Assembly: GCF_023115465.1 (NCBI RefSeq)
Contig: NZ_CP096034.1
Location: 1,240,001-1,304,000, forward strand
Length of the DNA: 64,000 bases
Reading direction: 5' to 3'
Source: Gottfriedia acidiceleris
GTDB taxonomy: Bacteria > Bacillota > Bacilli > Bacillales > Bacillaceae_G
Part shown: in pieces, positions 20,617 through 29,060 of the stretch
How positions within the stretch are numbered: the first letter of the stretch is position 1
How the letters are laid out: every line of letters begins with the position of its first letter
Program-made: the position numbers and the translations under genes
Notes under the pieces: generated by a model
Database searches by the model: none
What the model was told of the DNA's origin: nothing
The model's input: the letters and a program-made list of their open reading frames with translations, nothing else

Positions 20617-22182
20617 TTGAAACGAAAATCGGGGATAGGTAAATTTTTTCTAGTACTATTTTCTGCTGTCACAATTACAGGATGTTCATCTAATCAAGAC
20701 GTAGGTACGAAAGCAAATGGACAAATAAATGATTCAAAAGGGGGAAGCACGCTAGTAATTGCTCGGTTATCAGATGCTGAAAATTTAGATCAGCAATTTA
20801 TGTCTACAATCAATGCAGCAAGCGTTACCCATCATAAAATTTACGAAGGTCTAGTCCAACGAGATAGTAATAACGAAATTCAACCAATGCTAGCAGAGTC
20901 ATGGAATCAAATCAATGATAAAACTTGGGAATTTAAACTACGACATGATGTAAAGTTTCACGATGGTACACCATTTAATGCAGAGGCTGTAAAGAAAACA
21001 TTTGATCGTTTATTAGATCCTAAAGTTGCTTCACCAAGAGCTGTTGTTTTCAAAATGGTAAAAGAAGTTAAAGTAGTCGACGAATATACAGTTCAATTTA
21101 TTTTAAGCGAGCCATTCTCACCACTTCTTTCAGTTTTAGCGAATCATGAAGGTGGAATAATAAGTCCTAAAACAATTGATAAATATGGTAAGAATATTAT
21201 TCAAGAACCAAACGGAACAGGTCCATTTAAATTTAAATCATGGTCCCCAGGACAGGATATTATACTAGTTAAAAATGAAGAATACTGGGGTAAAAAACCA
21301 AACATTGATAAGGTTGATTTCAAGGTTGTTCCAGAAGACTCAACAAGAATTTCAATGATTGAAACAGGAGAAGCTCAAATTGCAGAACCACTTCCAATTG
21401 CAGTTATGAATCAAGTTGAATCATCATCGGCTATGGAAGTATACCGAAGTGAAGGTTACGGAACAGAGTATATCGGATTCAATGTAACAAAAAAACCGTT
21501 TAATGACGTACGTGTACGTAAAGCTATCGCTCATGCTGTTGAGATGGATTCGATTATAAAAGGTGTATATAACAATGTTGGTAAAAAAGCGAATTCAGCA
21601 ATGGGCTCAAAAGTATTCGGATACGATGAGCAATTAAAAGCATACAATTACAATTTAAAAGAAGCGAAGAAACTATTAACAGAAGCTGGATATCCAAATG
21701 GATTTGATGCAACGATCCTAACGATGGATAGTAAAGAAAGAGTAAATTTAGCAGAAGTTATTCAATCACAATTAAAAGGAATTGGCATTAATTTAAAAGT
21801 ACAAGTGATGGAATACGGTTCGTTCGTTGAAAAAGTAAATAAAGGACAATCAGAAATGTTTATTATAAGCTGGAGAAACGCAACAGGAGATGCTGATTAC
21901 AATCAGTACAACCTATTCCACTCAGACTCACGAGGCGCTGCCGGAAACACATTCTTTTATAGCAATCCAAAAGTTGATGACTTAATTAATGCTGGAAGAA
22001 AAGAAAAAGACGAAACAAAACGTAAAGAATTTTATGCTAAAGCACAAGAAATTGAAATGGATGATTCACCGTATATTCCCGTAAGAGTAATAGAAAATGT
22101 CGCAGCAATCTCGAAAAATGTAAAAGGCTTCTCAATTAGCCCTTCAGGCTATTTAGAGATTAACGATGTAACAATTAAATAA
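20617..22182 (+). CDS. ABC transporter substrate-binding lipoprotein (SBP_bac_5), copy 2
   Basis: A 521-residue paralogue of the copy-1 binding protein, likely feeding the same permease. The signal peptide ends with lipobox ITGC. Family motifs RLSDAENLDQQF, WEFKLRHDVKFHDGTPFNAE and GTGPFKFKSW are present. I choose the TTG at 20617: GGGAGG at 20603-20608 is 8 bases upstream, whereas the GTG at 20611 would be only 2 bases away, and the TTG product (MKRKSG) aligns with copy 1 (MKRKTA). No ATPase or permease genes of its own are nearby. Confidence 0.92.
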   Translation: MKRKSGIGKFFLVLFSAVTITGCSSNQDVGTKANGQINDSKGGSTLVIARLSDAENLDQQFMSTINAASVTHHKIYEGLVQRDSNNEIQPMLAESWNQINDKTWEFKLRHDVKFHDGTPFNAEAVKKTFDRLLDPKVASPRAVVFKMVKEVKVVDEYTVQFILSEPFSPLLSVLANHEGGIISPKTIDKYGKNIIQEPNGTGPFKFKSWSPGQDIILVKNEEYWGKKPNIDKVDFKVVPEDSTRISMIETGEAQIAEPLPIAVMNQVESSSAMEVYRSEGYGTEYIGFNVTKKPFNDVRVRKAIAHAVEMDSIIKGVYNNVGKKANSAMGSKVFGYDEQLKAYNYNLKEAKKLLTEAGYPNGFDATILTMDSKERVNLAEVIQSQLKGIGINLKVQVMEYGSFVEKVNKGQSEMFIISWRNATGDADYNQYNLFHSDSRGAAGNTFFYSNPKVDDLINAGRKEKDETKRKEFYAKAQEIEMDDSPYIPVRVIENVAAISKNVKGFSISPSGYLEINDVTIK

Positions 22183-22193
22183 TCTGATTTTCT

Positions 22194-22236
22194 GCAAGTG
22201 AAAGTTCATCCTGAATTAGGGGGTGAACTTTCTTGC
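22194..22236 (+). terminator. Hairpin after the second binding-protein gene
   Basis: GCAAG plus GAAAGTTCA (22194-22208, with a 2-base bulge) pairs with TGAACTTTCTTGC (22224-22236) around a 15-base loop. The T-tail is weak. Confidence 0.55.
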
Positions 22237-22389
22237 TTGTGGACAAACATACTAAAGAACAGGTTCATGAGGAAGTCCCAGAGGATCACAGAGTAGGCTA
22301 AAAGAATCATGCCCATGAAAAGCGAGCATCCCGTAGTGGAATTAAGCTACACCTACTTATTTACAACACTAAAAATGAAATAGTAATTA

Positions 22390-22452
22390 GTAAAAATACT
22401 TTAAAAATATGTAAAAATACTAAAATCAAAATATTTCAAACAGATTTATAAT
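22390..22452 (+). promoter_or_regulatory. Direct-repeat activator site and promoter of the three-deaminase operon
   Basis: GTAAAAAT at 22390 and 22411 are 21 bp apart. TATAAT begins at 22447, again 36 bp after the second box start. No -35 consensus. This is the third copy of the same promoter layout. Confidence 0.8.
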
Positions 22453-22496
22453 TAAAAAAGAATCAAAATTTAATGTGGGATGGAAGGGTGAGGATA

Positions 22497-23744
22497 TTGT
22501 CAAAATCTTATTGGTTAACAAATGTGAGTCTGGAAAATGGTTTTACTTATAATGACAATGATGTAATCAACGGAACTGCAACTGGAAAGTACAATGTTAA
22601 AATTGAAAATGGAAAAATTGCCTCTATTCAATTAGTTAGTGATTTAATTACAGATCAATTGCCTCAATATGATGTGCAAGGCCTTCTAATGATTCCTTCA
22701 TTTAAAGAAATGCATATTCATATTGATAAAACTTATTATGGTGGACCATGGAAAGCATGTATGCCAGCAACAAATGGTGTAAAAACACGTATTGAAGAAG
22801 AGCAAATTTTATTACCAAAATTATTACCAACTGCTAAAGAAAGAGCAGAAAAGATGCTAGATTTATTATTAAGTTATGGTACGACTCACATTCGTACACA
22901 TTGTAATATTGATCCAGTTATTGGATTAAAAAACTTAGAAGCAACGCTGCAAGCTTTAGAAGGATATAAAGATAAATTAACACATGAAATTGTTGCATTT
23001 CCACAACACGGACTATTAAGAAGTCACTCTGTTGAACTAGTAAAAGAAGCGATGAAATATGGAGCAAATCTAGTAGGTGGTGTTGATCCAGCTTCAATCG
23101 ATGAAAACATCGAACGTTCTCTTGAGACGATTATGGAAATAGCAGTTGAATCAAATTCTGATATCGATGTTCATTTACATGATCCAGATCATCTTGGATT
23201 ATTTACAATGCAAAGATTAGCAACATTAACTGAAAAAGCAGGTTGGCAAGGAAGAGTTACCGTAAGTCATGCAAGTGGATTAGCGGATCTTTCTGTTCCA
23301 GATGCTACTGCGATTGCTGAGAGATTTGCTGATTTAGGCATTTCAATTACTTCTACGGTTCCAATTTTTAGAACAATTCCTATTCCTTTATTAAGTGAAA
23401 AAGGTGTAAAAGTTGAACTAGGTAATGACAGCATTACAGATCATTGGACACCATTTGGAATTGGAGATAATCTTGAAAAAGTTGGACGACTTGCTGAAAG
23501 ATTTAGATATATTGAAGAAAAAACACTTGCTAATAGTCTTGGATTTATTACAGGCGGAGTAACTCCTTTAAATAATGAAGGTGAAAGAGCATGGCCAAAT
23601 GTAGGAGATGAAGCAAACATCGTACTTGTAGAAGCTACTTGCTCAGCTGAAGCAGTTGCGAGACGAGCAAAGCGAACTGCAGTTATTTTTAAAGGTAATG
23701 TTGTAAGTGGTTCAATTTCAAGTCTTGAATCAACAACAGTTTAA
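22497..23744 (+). CDS. Cytosine-deaminase-like amidohydrolase, paralogue 1
   Basis: A 415-residue CodA/AtzC-like hydrolase. Metal and active-site positions: HxH in MHIHIDKTYYG, His in DVHLHDPDHLG, His in VTVSHASG, Asp in ELGNDSITDHWTPFG. The GTTHIRTHCNIDP and AFPQHGLL motifs match cytosine deaminases. Where CodA has the proton-shuttle Glu (HCDE), this protein has Asp (HLHD). I choose the TTG at 22497 (AAGGGTGAGG upstream); it gives MSKSYWLTNVSL, matching the starts of its two neighbours. An ATG at 22473 has no ribosome-binding site. First gene of three. Confidence 0.87.
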   Translation: MSKSYWLTNVSLENGFTYNDNDVINGTATGKYNVKIENGKIASIQLVSDLITDQLPQYDVQGLLMIPSFKEMHIHIDKTYYGGPWKACMPATNGVKTRIEEEQILLPKLLPTAKERAEKMLDLLLSYGTTHIRTHCNIDPVIGLKNLEATLQALEGYKDKLTHEIVAFPQHGLLRSHSVELVKEAMKYGANLVGGVDPASIDENIERSLETIMEIAVESNSDIDVHLHDPDHLGLFTMQRLATLTEKAGWQGRVTVSHASGLADLSVPDATAIAERFADLGISITSTVPIFRTIPIPLLSEKGVKVELGNDSITDHWTPFGIGDNLEKVGRLAERFRYIEEKTLANSLGFITGGVTPLNNEGERAWPNVGDEANIVLVEATCSAEAVARRAKRTAVIFKGNVVSGSISSLESTTV

Positions 23745-23767
23745 GTTTTATTAAAGAGAGTGATGAG

Positions 23768-25009
23768 ATGAATCAATCATATTGGCTTAAGAATGTAAAA
23801 CTTGATAGCGGATTTGTATTTGAAGATGGAAAAATTGATCGTACTGAGACGACACTATACAATGCACTAATTAAAGATGGGAAAATTGAACAATTACAAT
23901 TGGCTACTTTGCCATTACAAACAGATTTACCAGTTCAGGACGCAAAAAATTTACTGGCTTTACCGGCTTTTAAAGAAATGCATAATCATTTAGATAAGAC
24001 TTATCTTGGACTTCCATGGAAGGCTTGTATTCCTGCTGCAAATTTAGTAGAGAGATTAAATTTAGAAGCGGGTGAACTTGTTGAACTAGCCGAAACAGGT
24101 CAACATCGTGCTGAACAAATGCTTCATCTACTATTAAAAGGTGGCGCAACCCATGTTCGAACACATGTTAATATTGATCCGTATATTGGCTTGAAAAATT
24201 TAGAAGAAATTAAAAAAGCACTTTATACGTATAAAGATAAAATGACCCACGAAATTGTTGCCTTTCCTCAGCATGGATTACTTCGCACAAATAGCAAATC
24301 ATTTATGAAAACAGCGATGAGAGAGGGAGCAACGATTGTCGGAGGATTAGATCCTGGTGGTATTGATCAAAATATTGAACTTTCATTATTTGAAATGGTT
24401 GATCTAGCAGTACAGTTTGATGCTGATATCGATATTCATATTCATGACCCAGGCCATCTTGGTTTTTATACAATAGAAAAATTAGTTTCATTTATTGAAC
24501 AAGCTGGTTGGTATAATCGCGTAGCAGTAAGTCATGCATTTGCGTTAGGTGACGTACCGCAAAATGAATCAGTTGAAATGGCTAGCAAACTAGCAAGCTT
24601 AGGTGTATCAATTATGTCGACTGTTCCGATTAACAGAGTAATGCCTCCTGTTGATTTACTACATTCAAAAGGTGTACAAGTTGCTTTAGGGTGTGATGGA
24701 TTCTATGATTCTTGGTCTCCACACGGAACAGGAGATATGTTAGAAAAAGCAGGTAGATTAGCTGAGAGATACAATTGGAAAGATGAATACGGACTATCTC
24801 AAACATTGCAATTTATTACGGGTGGGTTAAGGACTCTTGATGAAAAGGGTAACCAGTTATGGCCAAATGTAGGAGATGAAGCAAGCATGGTTTTAGTAGA
24901 TGCATCATGCTCTGCTGAGGCTGTAGCAAGACGTGCAAAACGTGCTGCTGTAATTGCTAATGGAAAGATTGTTTATGGTGGACTGAATTACGAATCAGTT
25001 TTGAAATAA
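23768..25009 (+). CDS. Cytosine-deaminase-like amidohydrolase, paralogue 2
   Basis: A 413-residue tandem paralogue of the preceding protein. Active-site positions are MHNHLDKTYLG, DIHIHDPGHLG, VAVSHAFALG and ALGCDGFYDSWSPHG; again HxHD replaces the HCDE of CodA. The conserved C-terminal block (SCSAEAVARRAKRAAVI) is shared by all three copies. The gene starts 23 bases after its neighbour's stop. The differing residue after the metal Asp (Gly-Phe-Tyr rather than Ser-Ile-Thr) suggests a different substrate. Confidence 0.87.
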   Translation: MNQSYWLKNVKLDSGFVFEDGKIDRTETTLYNALIKDGKIEQLQLATLPLQTDLPVQDAKNLLALPAFKEMHNHLDKTYLGLPWKACIPAANLVERLNLEAGELVELAETGQHRAEQMLHLLLKGGATHVRTHVNIDPYIGLKNLEEIKKALYTYKDKMTHEIVAFPQHGLLRTNSKSFMKTAMREGATIVGGLDPGGIDQNIELSLFEMVDLAVQFDADIDIHIHDPGHLGFYTIEKLVSFIEQAGWYNRVAVSHAFALGDVPQNESVEMASKLASLGVSIMSTVPINRVMPPVDLLHSKGVQVALGCDGFYDSWSPHGTGDMLEKAGRLAERYNWKDEYGLSQTLQFITGGLRTLDEKGNQLWPNVGDEASMVLVDASCSAEAVARRAKRAAVIANGKIVYGGLNYESVLK

Positions 25010-25042
25010 TGTAACATTTTATGACAAGAAGGGGTGAAATAC

Positions 25043-26287
25043 ATGAAATCTAGCTATTGGATAAAAAACGCTCGATTAGAAATTGGATTTGAAAAAGAAG
25101 ACGGAAAAGTGGTCGGTACTGCTACTGATTTATTTCATCTTTTTATTGAAAATGGAAAGATTACTCGAATAACAAAAGAAGAAACGGATATTACTAGTGA
25201 ATTTTTTGTTAATGATGCAAACGGTTTACTAGTTTTACCTTCATTTATTGAAAAGCATGTACATCTTGATAAAACATTAATGGGCGATGTATGGAGAGCA
25301 TGTACTCCAACTTCTAGTGTGATAGAACGATTTGAATATGAAAAAATGGCCTTACCGACGATTGCATCAAGTACGAAGGAACGTGCAGAAGCTTTACTTG
25401 AAATCCTTTTAGCTTCAGGATCTACACATGTGAGAACGCATGTTGATATTTACCCAGAGGTTGGAATAAGAAATTTAGAGCAAGTCGAACAAGCACTAAC
25501 TACTTATTCGAACCGACTTAGTTCCGAAGTTGTTGCATTTGCTCAGCATGGTTTGTTAAGATCAAATGCGTTCAATTATGTGAGAGAAGCATTAAGAAAT
25601 GGAGCAGGAATTGTTGGATCAGTTGACCCTGCTGTTGTAGACCAAAATATTGAAGAGTCATTATATCAATTATACAATTTAGCGGTTGAAGCCGATGTAG
25701 ATATCGATATACATTTACACGATCCAGGTCATTTAGGTACATTTACGATGAAGCGTATAGTAGAATTTACTAAGCAAGCAGGGTGGGAAGGCAGAGTAGC
25801 AATCAGCCATGCTTTTGGGATAGGTGATGTTCCAAGAGAAGAAGCATACGAACTAGCAAACAACTTTAGAGACGCAGGAATTTCAATTGTCACAAGTGTA
25901 CCTATTAATAGACAAATGCCTCCAGTTGATTTACTAAATGAACGCGGAGTCGAGGTAGCTGTAGGTAATGATAATATTTTTGATGTTTGGTCTCCACTCG
26001 GCACAGGAGATATTCTTGAAAGAGCGGGAAGACTAGCTGAGCGCTTTAGATGGATTGATGAAGTATCACTAGCACAAACATTAAAATATATTACAGGTGG
26101 CAAAACTCCATTAGATACTGATGGTAACCAAGTATGGCCAAAAATAGGAGATGTGGCTAATCTAGTATTAGTAGATGCAAGCTGTTCGGCAGAGGCAGTT
26201 GCTAGACGCGCAAATCGTAAAGCAGTAATTTATAATGGGAAAGTCGTTAGTGGTTCCTTAAGTGAAGAAAGATTGATTCGTAAATAA
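25043..26287 (+). CDS. Cytosine-deaminase-like amidohydrolase, paralogue 3
   Basis: A 414-residue third tandem paralogue: KHVHLDKTLMG, DIHLHDPGHLG, VAISHAFGIG and AVGNDNIFDVWSPLG, the last closest to the CodA motif. The ATG at 25043 lies behind AAGGGGTGA; an in-frame GTG three codons earlier overlaps that site. The region where the other two have GGPWKAC/GLPWKAC reads GDVWRAC here. Last gene of the operon, followed by a 390-base spacer and terminator. Confidence 0.87.
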   Translation: MKSSYWIKNARLEIGFEKEDGKVVGTATDLFHLFIENGKITRITKEETDITSEFFVNDANGLLVLPSFIEKHVHLDKTLMGDVWRACTPTSSVIERFEYEKMALPTIASSTKERAEALLEILLASGSTHVRTHVDIYPEVGIRNLEQVEQALTTYSNRLSSEVVAFAQHGLLRSNAFNYVREALRNGAGIVGSVDPAVVDQNIEESLYQLYNLAVEADVDIDIHLHDPGHLGTFTMKRIVEFTKQAGWEGRVAISHAFGIGDVPREEAYELANNFRDAGISIVTSVPINRQMPPVDLLNERGVEVAVGNDNIFDVWSPLGTGDILERAGRLAERFRWIDEVSLAQTLKYITGGKTPLDTDGNQVWPKIGDVANLVLVDASCSAEAVARRANRKAVIYNGKVVSGSLSEERLIRK

Positions 26288-26680
26288 AGAGAGAAATTAG
26301 ATAGAATAGGATAGGAAAAAATTAAGTGGGCTTCCGCTAAACCTACTTATCTAAGATTAAAAAAGGATGCCAAAAAAGCCTCCCCAAGGAAAATAAACAT
26401 CCAAATATAGACTTTAAACTACCTATCCTGTCCGGAAAAATATGAAACAAAGCTTTATAAAAAGCCTAAAATATAAGAGAAAAAGGAACTCTAGAATTAT
26501 CTAGATTTCCTTTTTCATTTTTTCACATTAAGAAAGAATAAATTGGGAACTAGGAAGATTATTCGACGTTGTAGCCAACAATAGGAAATAAGTATAGGTG
26601 CAACTACTCCTCTGTCTTCGGCTAAAGGATCGACAGCCGACTGGTTTTCTTTAAAATAATTCGAGAAAGCAGGCTGTAAA
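26288..26680. other. Intergenic region between the deaminases and the transporter genes
   Basis: It contains the terminator at 26479-26524. Further on, 26612-26640 has two interleaved inverted repeats, CTGTC/GACAG and TCGG/CCGA, in pseudoknot order about 40 bases before the EamA start. GGATG/CATCC flank 26366-26402. No open frame of note and no known riboswitch motif was recognised. Confidence 0.45.
26479..26524 (+). terminator. Terminator upstream of the EamA gene
   Basis: A 17-bp stem with one mismatch (GAAAAAGGAACTCTAGA at 26479-26495, TCTAGATTTCCTTTTTC at 26500-26516), a 4-base loop, and T-rich sequence after it. It probably ends the deaminase transcript about 200 bases after its last stop. 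Confidence 0.8.
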
Positions 26681-27586
26681 ATGGTTCGTTCTTACCTATT
26701 ATTACTTTTTTGTGTAATCTGTTGGGGAAGTAATTTTATTTTTGGTTCAATACTAGTAAAAGAGTTTTCACCTATATTATTGTCAGCGATAAGATTGTGC
26801 TTTATATTACTATTTATGGCTTTCTTTGCCTTAATGAAGAAAAAGTGGAAAAAGATTAAGAAAAAAGATTGGTTTATGATTATTTTATTAGGATTAATTG
26901 GTACTTGTATTAATCAATGGTCATTTTATTCCGCTTTAGAAACAACCCATCCAACAACTTCTGCATTAATACTTGCGCTTGCTCCTCTTACTACATCTTT
27001 TTTAGCTTTAATATTTTTAAAGGAAAGACTAACAAAAGGTTTTGTATTAGGTTCAATTATAGCTTTTATAGGTGTATTTTTTGTCATTACAAACGGACAA
27101 AAGCTTCAAATTACAATTGGCTTGATTTGGATATTTCTAACTATGCTCACGTTTTCAATTTCAATTATTATGATTAAAAAGCTAACGGAAAACTATGAAT
27201 CCACCACGATTACGCTTTACTCGAATTTTATTGGTTTTGGAGGTTTATTACCGATTGCGCTTTTTTCAGAAACATCTGCGGTGTTGAGTAAGGAAGTGAT
27301 GCCTTGGATACTATTAATTGTAACAGCGATTGTTATGCATGGGATTTGTACTTTAATTTGGAATCACCAAATTCAAATTGTCGGAGCATCAAAAGCGGCT
27401 ATGTTTCTTAACTTAGAACCATTTATTACAATGCTAGTTGGATTGATTGTTTTAAAAAATAATATTACTTCATCTCAACTTTTCGGTGGGGCACTCATTA
27501 TTATTGGTGTTTTTCTTTCAACTTCATTAAAATGGAGAAAGGCGATTAATGACCCAGTCTATATAAAAGATACAAAGAATTTTTAA
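26681..27586 (+). CDS. EamA/DMT-family transporter
   Basis: A 301-residue inner-membrane protein with ten hydrophobic segments in two EamA repeats. The first repeat begins MVRSYLLLLFCVICWGSNFIFG, with the family motif WGSNFIFGSILVKEFSP. The second contains ENYESTTITLYSNFIG and ends SSQLFGGALIIIGVFLS. Family members usually export metabolites or amino acids. It precedes the NCS2 permease gene by 22 bases, so the two are cotranscribed; it may remove a breakdown product of the cluster. Confidence 0.88.
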   Translation: MVRSYLLLLFCVICWGSNFIFGSILVKEFSPILLSAIRLCFILLFMAFFALMKKKWKKIKKKDWFMIILLGLIGTCINQWSFYSALETTHPTTSALILALAPLTTSFLALIFLKERLTKGFVLGSIIAFIGVFFVITNGQKLQITIGLIWIFLTMLTFSISIIMIKKLTENYESTTITLYSNFIGFGGLLPIALFSETSAVLSKEVMPWILLIVTAIVMHGICTLIWNHQIQIVGASKAAMFLNLEPFITMLVGLIVLKNNITSSQLFGGALIIIGVFLSTSLKWRKAINDPVYIKDTKNF

Positions 27587-27608
27587 GCAAGAGGAGGAGG
27601 AGGAAACT

Positions 27609-28904
27609 ATGAAAAACGTGAGAGTTTCTACTACTCTTTTTTCATCGATTCAATGGCTATTTTTTATTTTTGCAAATACGATTGTAGTCCCCATATCAAT
27701 AGGAGCTGCATTTCATTTGCCTTCAGATGTTATTGAAAGTACAATCAGAAGTTCACTAATCTTTACTGGTATTGCATCCGTTTTACAAGGATGGATTGGT
27801 CATAAATATCCAGTCATGGAGGGGCATTCTGGTTTATTATGGGGAGTTATGCTTAATCTAGGATTATCAGCCTCTGCTTTTGGGTTAAGTTATACAGAAA
27901 TTGGAGGAGGAATGGCAACAGGATTTATTGCAGCAGGTATTGTTACAATACTTTTATCTGCATTGAATTTAATTTCATTTCTTCAAAAAATCTTTACCCC
28001 AATGGTTATGACAGTTTATTTATTTTTACTTTCATTTCAGCTCATATTTGTATTCTTTAAAGGAATGCTTGGAATTACGAGTAAAGGTGAAATCAGTATA
28101 TCGGTTAGTATACTTTCTTTATGCATCGTATTATTTGTTAGTATTTTAAAATTAAAAGGATCTCGTATTATCAGCAACTTTTCAATATTAATTGGCATTA
28201 TCGTAGGGTGGTTATTCTACTCGATTTTATTTGGATCAGATGCAAAAGAAGTAGGAGCAGCAAGTGCGCATTTTTCTTTATTCCCTTTAGGAGCACCGAA
28301 TTTAGAAATAGGTATCATTGCGATTTCATTTTTTGCAGGAATTATGAATTTAAGCAATACATTTGCATCAATTAAAGCTGCGTCTGATTTATTAAAGGAA
28401 GAAGCGAGTACAAAACAATATCGCTTTTCACTATTTTTCACAGGCAGCTTCACAATAATTGCTGCATTATTTGGAATTGTTCCATACACTCCATTTACAT
28501 CATCACTTGGATTTTTACAAAGTACTCAAATATATGAAAGAAAACCATTCATCTATGGGGGAGCACTGCTAGCAATAATTGGTGTACTCCCACCATTAAT
28601 TTCATTTTTAGCAACTATGCCTGTAACAGTTGGAAATGCGGTATTATTTGTTGCATATCTTCAATTGTTTGGAACAGCATTTAGTAGTACAAATGGAAAA
28701 GTATTTACATCAGATACAATTTTTAGACTGGCAGCCCCAGTTTTAGTAGGGGTAAGCTTAATGAATATCGCTCCTGGTACATTTGGAAATCTACCAATGA
28801 TTGTTCAACCATTTTTAACAAATGGACTGATTATGGGCGTAATTCTTTCAATTTTATTAGAGAAATCAATTAACTGGAATCAGTTTGAGAAGGTAAAAGG
28901 ATAA
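27609..28904 (+). CDS. NCS2-family nucleobase (uracil/xanthine-type) permease
   Basis: A 431-residue permease with 12-14 membrane segments. NCS2 features are an N-terminal SSIQWLFFIFANTIVVPI, the Gln-rich loop GWIGHKYPVMEGHSGLLWG, and SFFAGIMNLSNTFASIKAAS in the binding region. GGAGGAGGAGG precedes the ATG. NCS2 proteins import uracil, xanthine or urate. Its presence beside five amidohydrolase genes is the main reason to suspect nucleobase-like substrates for the cluster. Confidence 0.87.
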   Translation: MKNVRVSTTLFSSIQWLFFIFANTIVVPISIGAAFHLPSDVIESTIRSSLIFTGIASVLQGWIGHKYPVMEGHSGLLWGVMLNLGLSASAFGLSYTEIGGGMATGFIAAGIVTILLSALNLISFLQKIFTPMVMTVYLFLLSFQLIFVFFKGMLGITSKGEISISVSILSLCIVLFVSILKLKGSRIISNFSILIGIIVGWLFYSILFGSDAKEVGAASAHFSLFPLGAPNLEIGIIAISFFAGIMNLSNTFASIKAASDLLKEEASTKQYRFSLFFTGSFTIIAALFGIVPYTPFTSSLGFLQSTQIYERKPFIYGGALLAIIGVLPPLISFLATMPVTVGNAVLFVAYLQLFGTAFSSTNGKVFTSDTIFRLAAPVLVGVSLMNIAPGTFGNLPMIVQPFLTNGLIMGVILSILLEKSINWNQFEKVKG

Positions 28905-28909
28905 AAAAT

Positions 28910-28946
28910 GGCTCGAGGAAAATATCCTCGGGCCTATTTTAATTTT
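28910..28946 (+). terminator. Terminator after the NCS2 permease gene
   Basis: GGCTCGAGGA (28910-28919) pairs with TCCTCGGGCC (28925-28934) with one wobble pair and a 5-base loop. TATTTTAATTTT follows. Confidence 0.8.
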
Positions 28947-28996
28947 AAACCTGAGAAACGACAACCAAAGAAATCTGATTTTTTCAAGTAAAGAAA

Positions 28997-29025
28997 AAAG
29001 AACCTTCTTATATTGAAGATTCTTT
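28997..29025 (-). terminator. Terminator for the alpha/beta-hydrolase gene
   Basis: AAAGAACCTTC (28997-29007) and GAAGATTCTTT (29015-29025) pair with one mismatch. On the minus strand a T-rich run follows. It lies just downstream of the minus-strand stop. Confidence 0.55.
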
Positions 29026-29060
29026 AACTTATTATCAAATATAAGCATGACCACAAATAG

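Larger units (their letters stand above)
22183..22496. other. Intergenic region: terminator, repeat fragment, promoter
   Basis: This stretch holds the terminator at 22194-22236 and the promoter at 22390-22452. It also holds a partial copy (22311-22345, core AGCGAGCATC) of the right half of the palindromic repeat found complete at 32203-32327. No gene is seen. Confidence 0.6.

Noticed and set aside
26520-26680. Purine, TPP or SAM riboswitch before the EamA-NCS2 genes
   Set aside because: I looked for the conserved cores of these classes and found none; only the short interleaved repeats are present.
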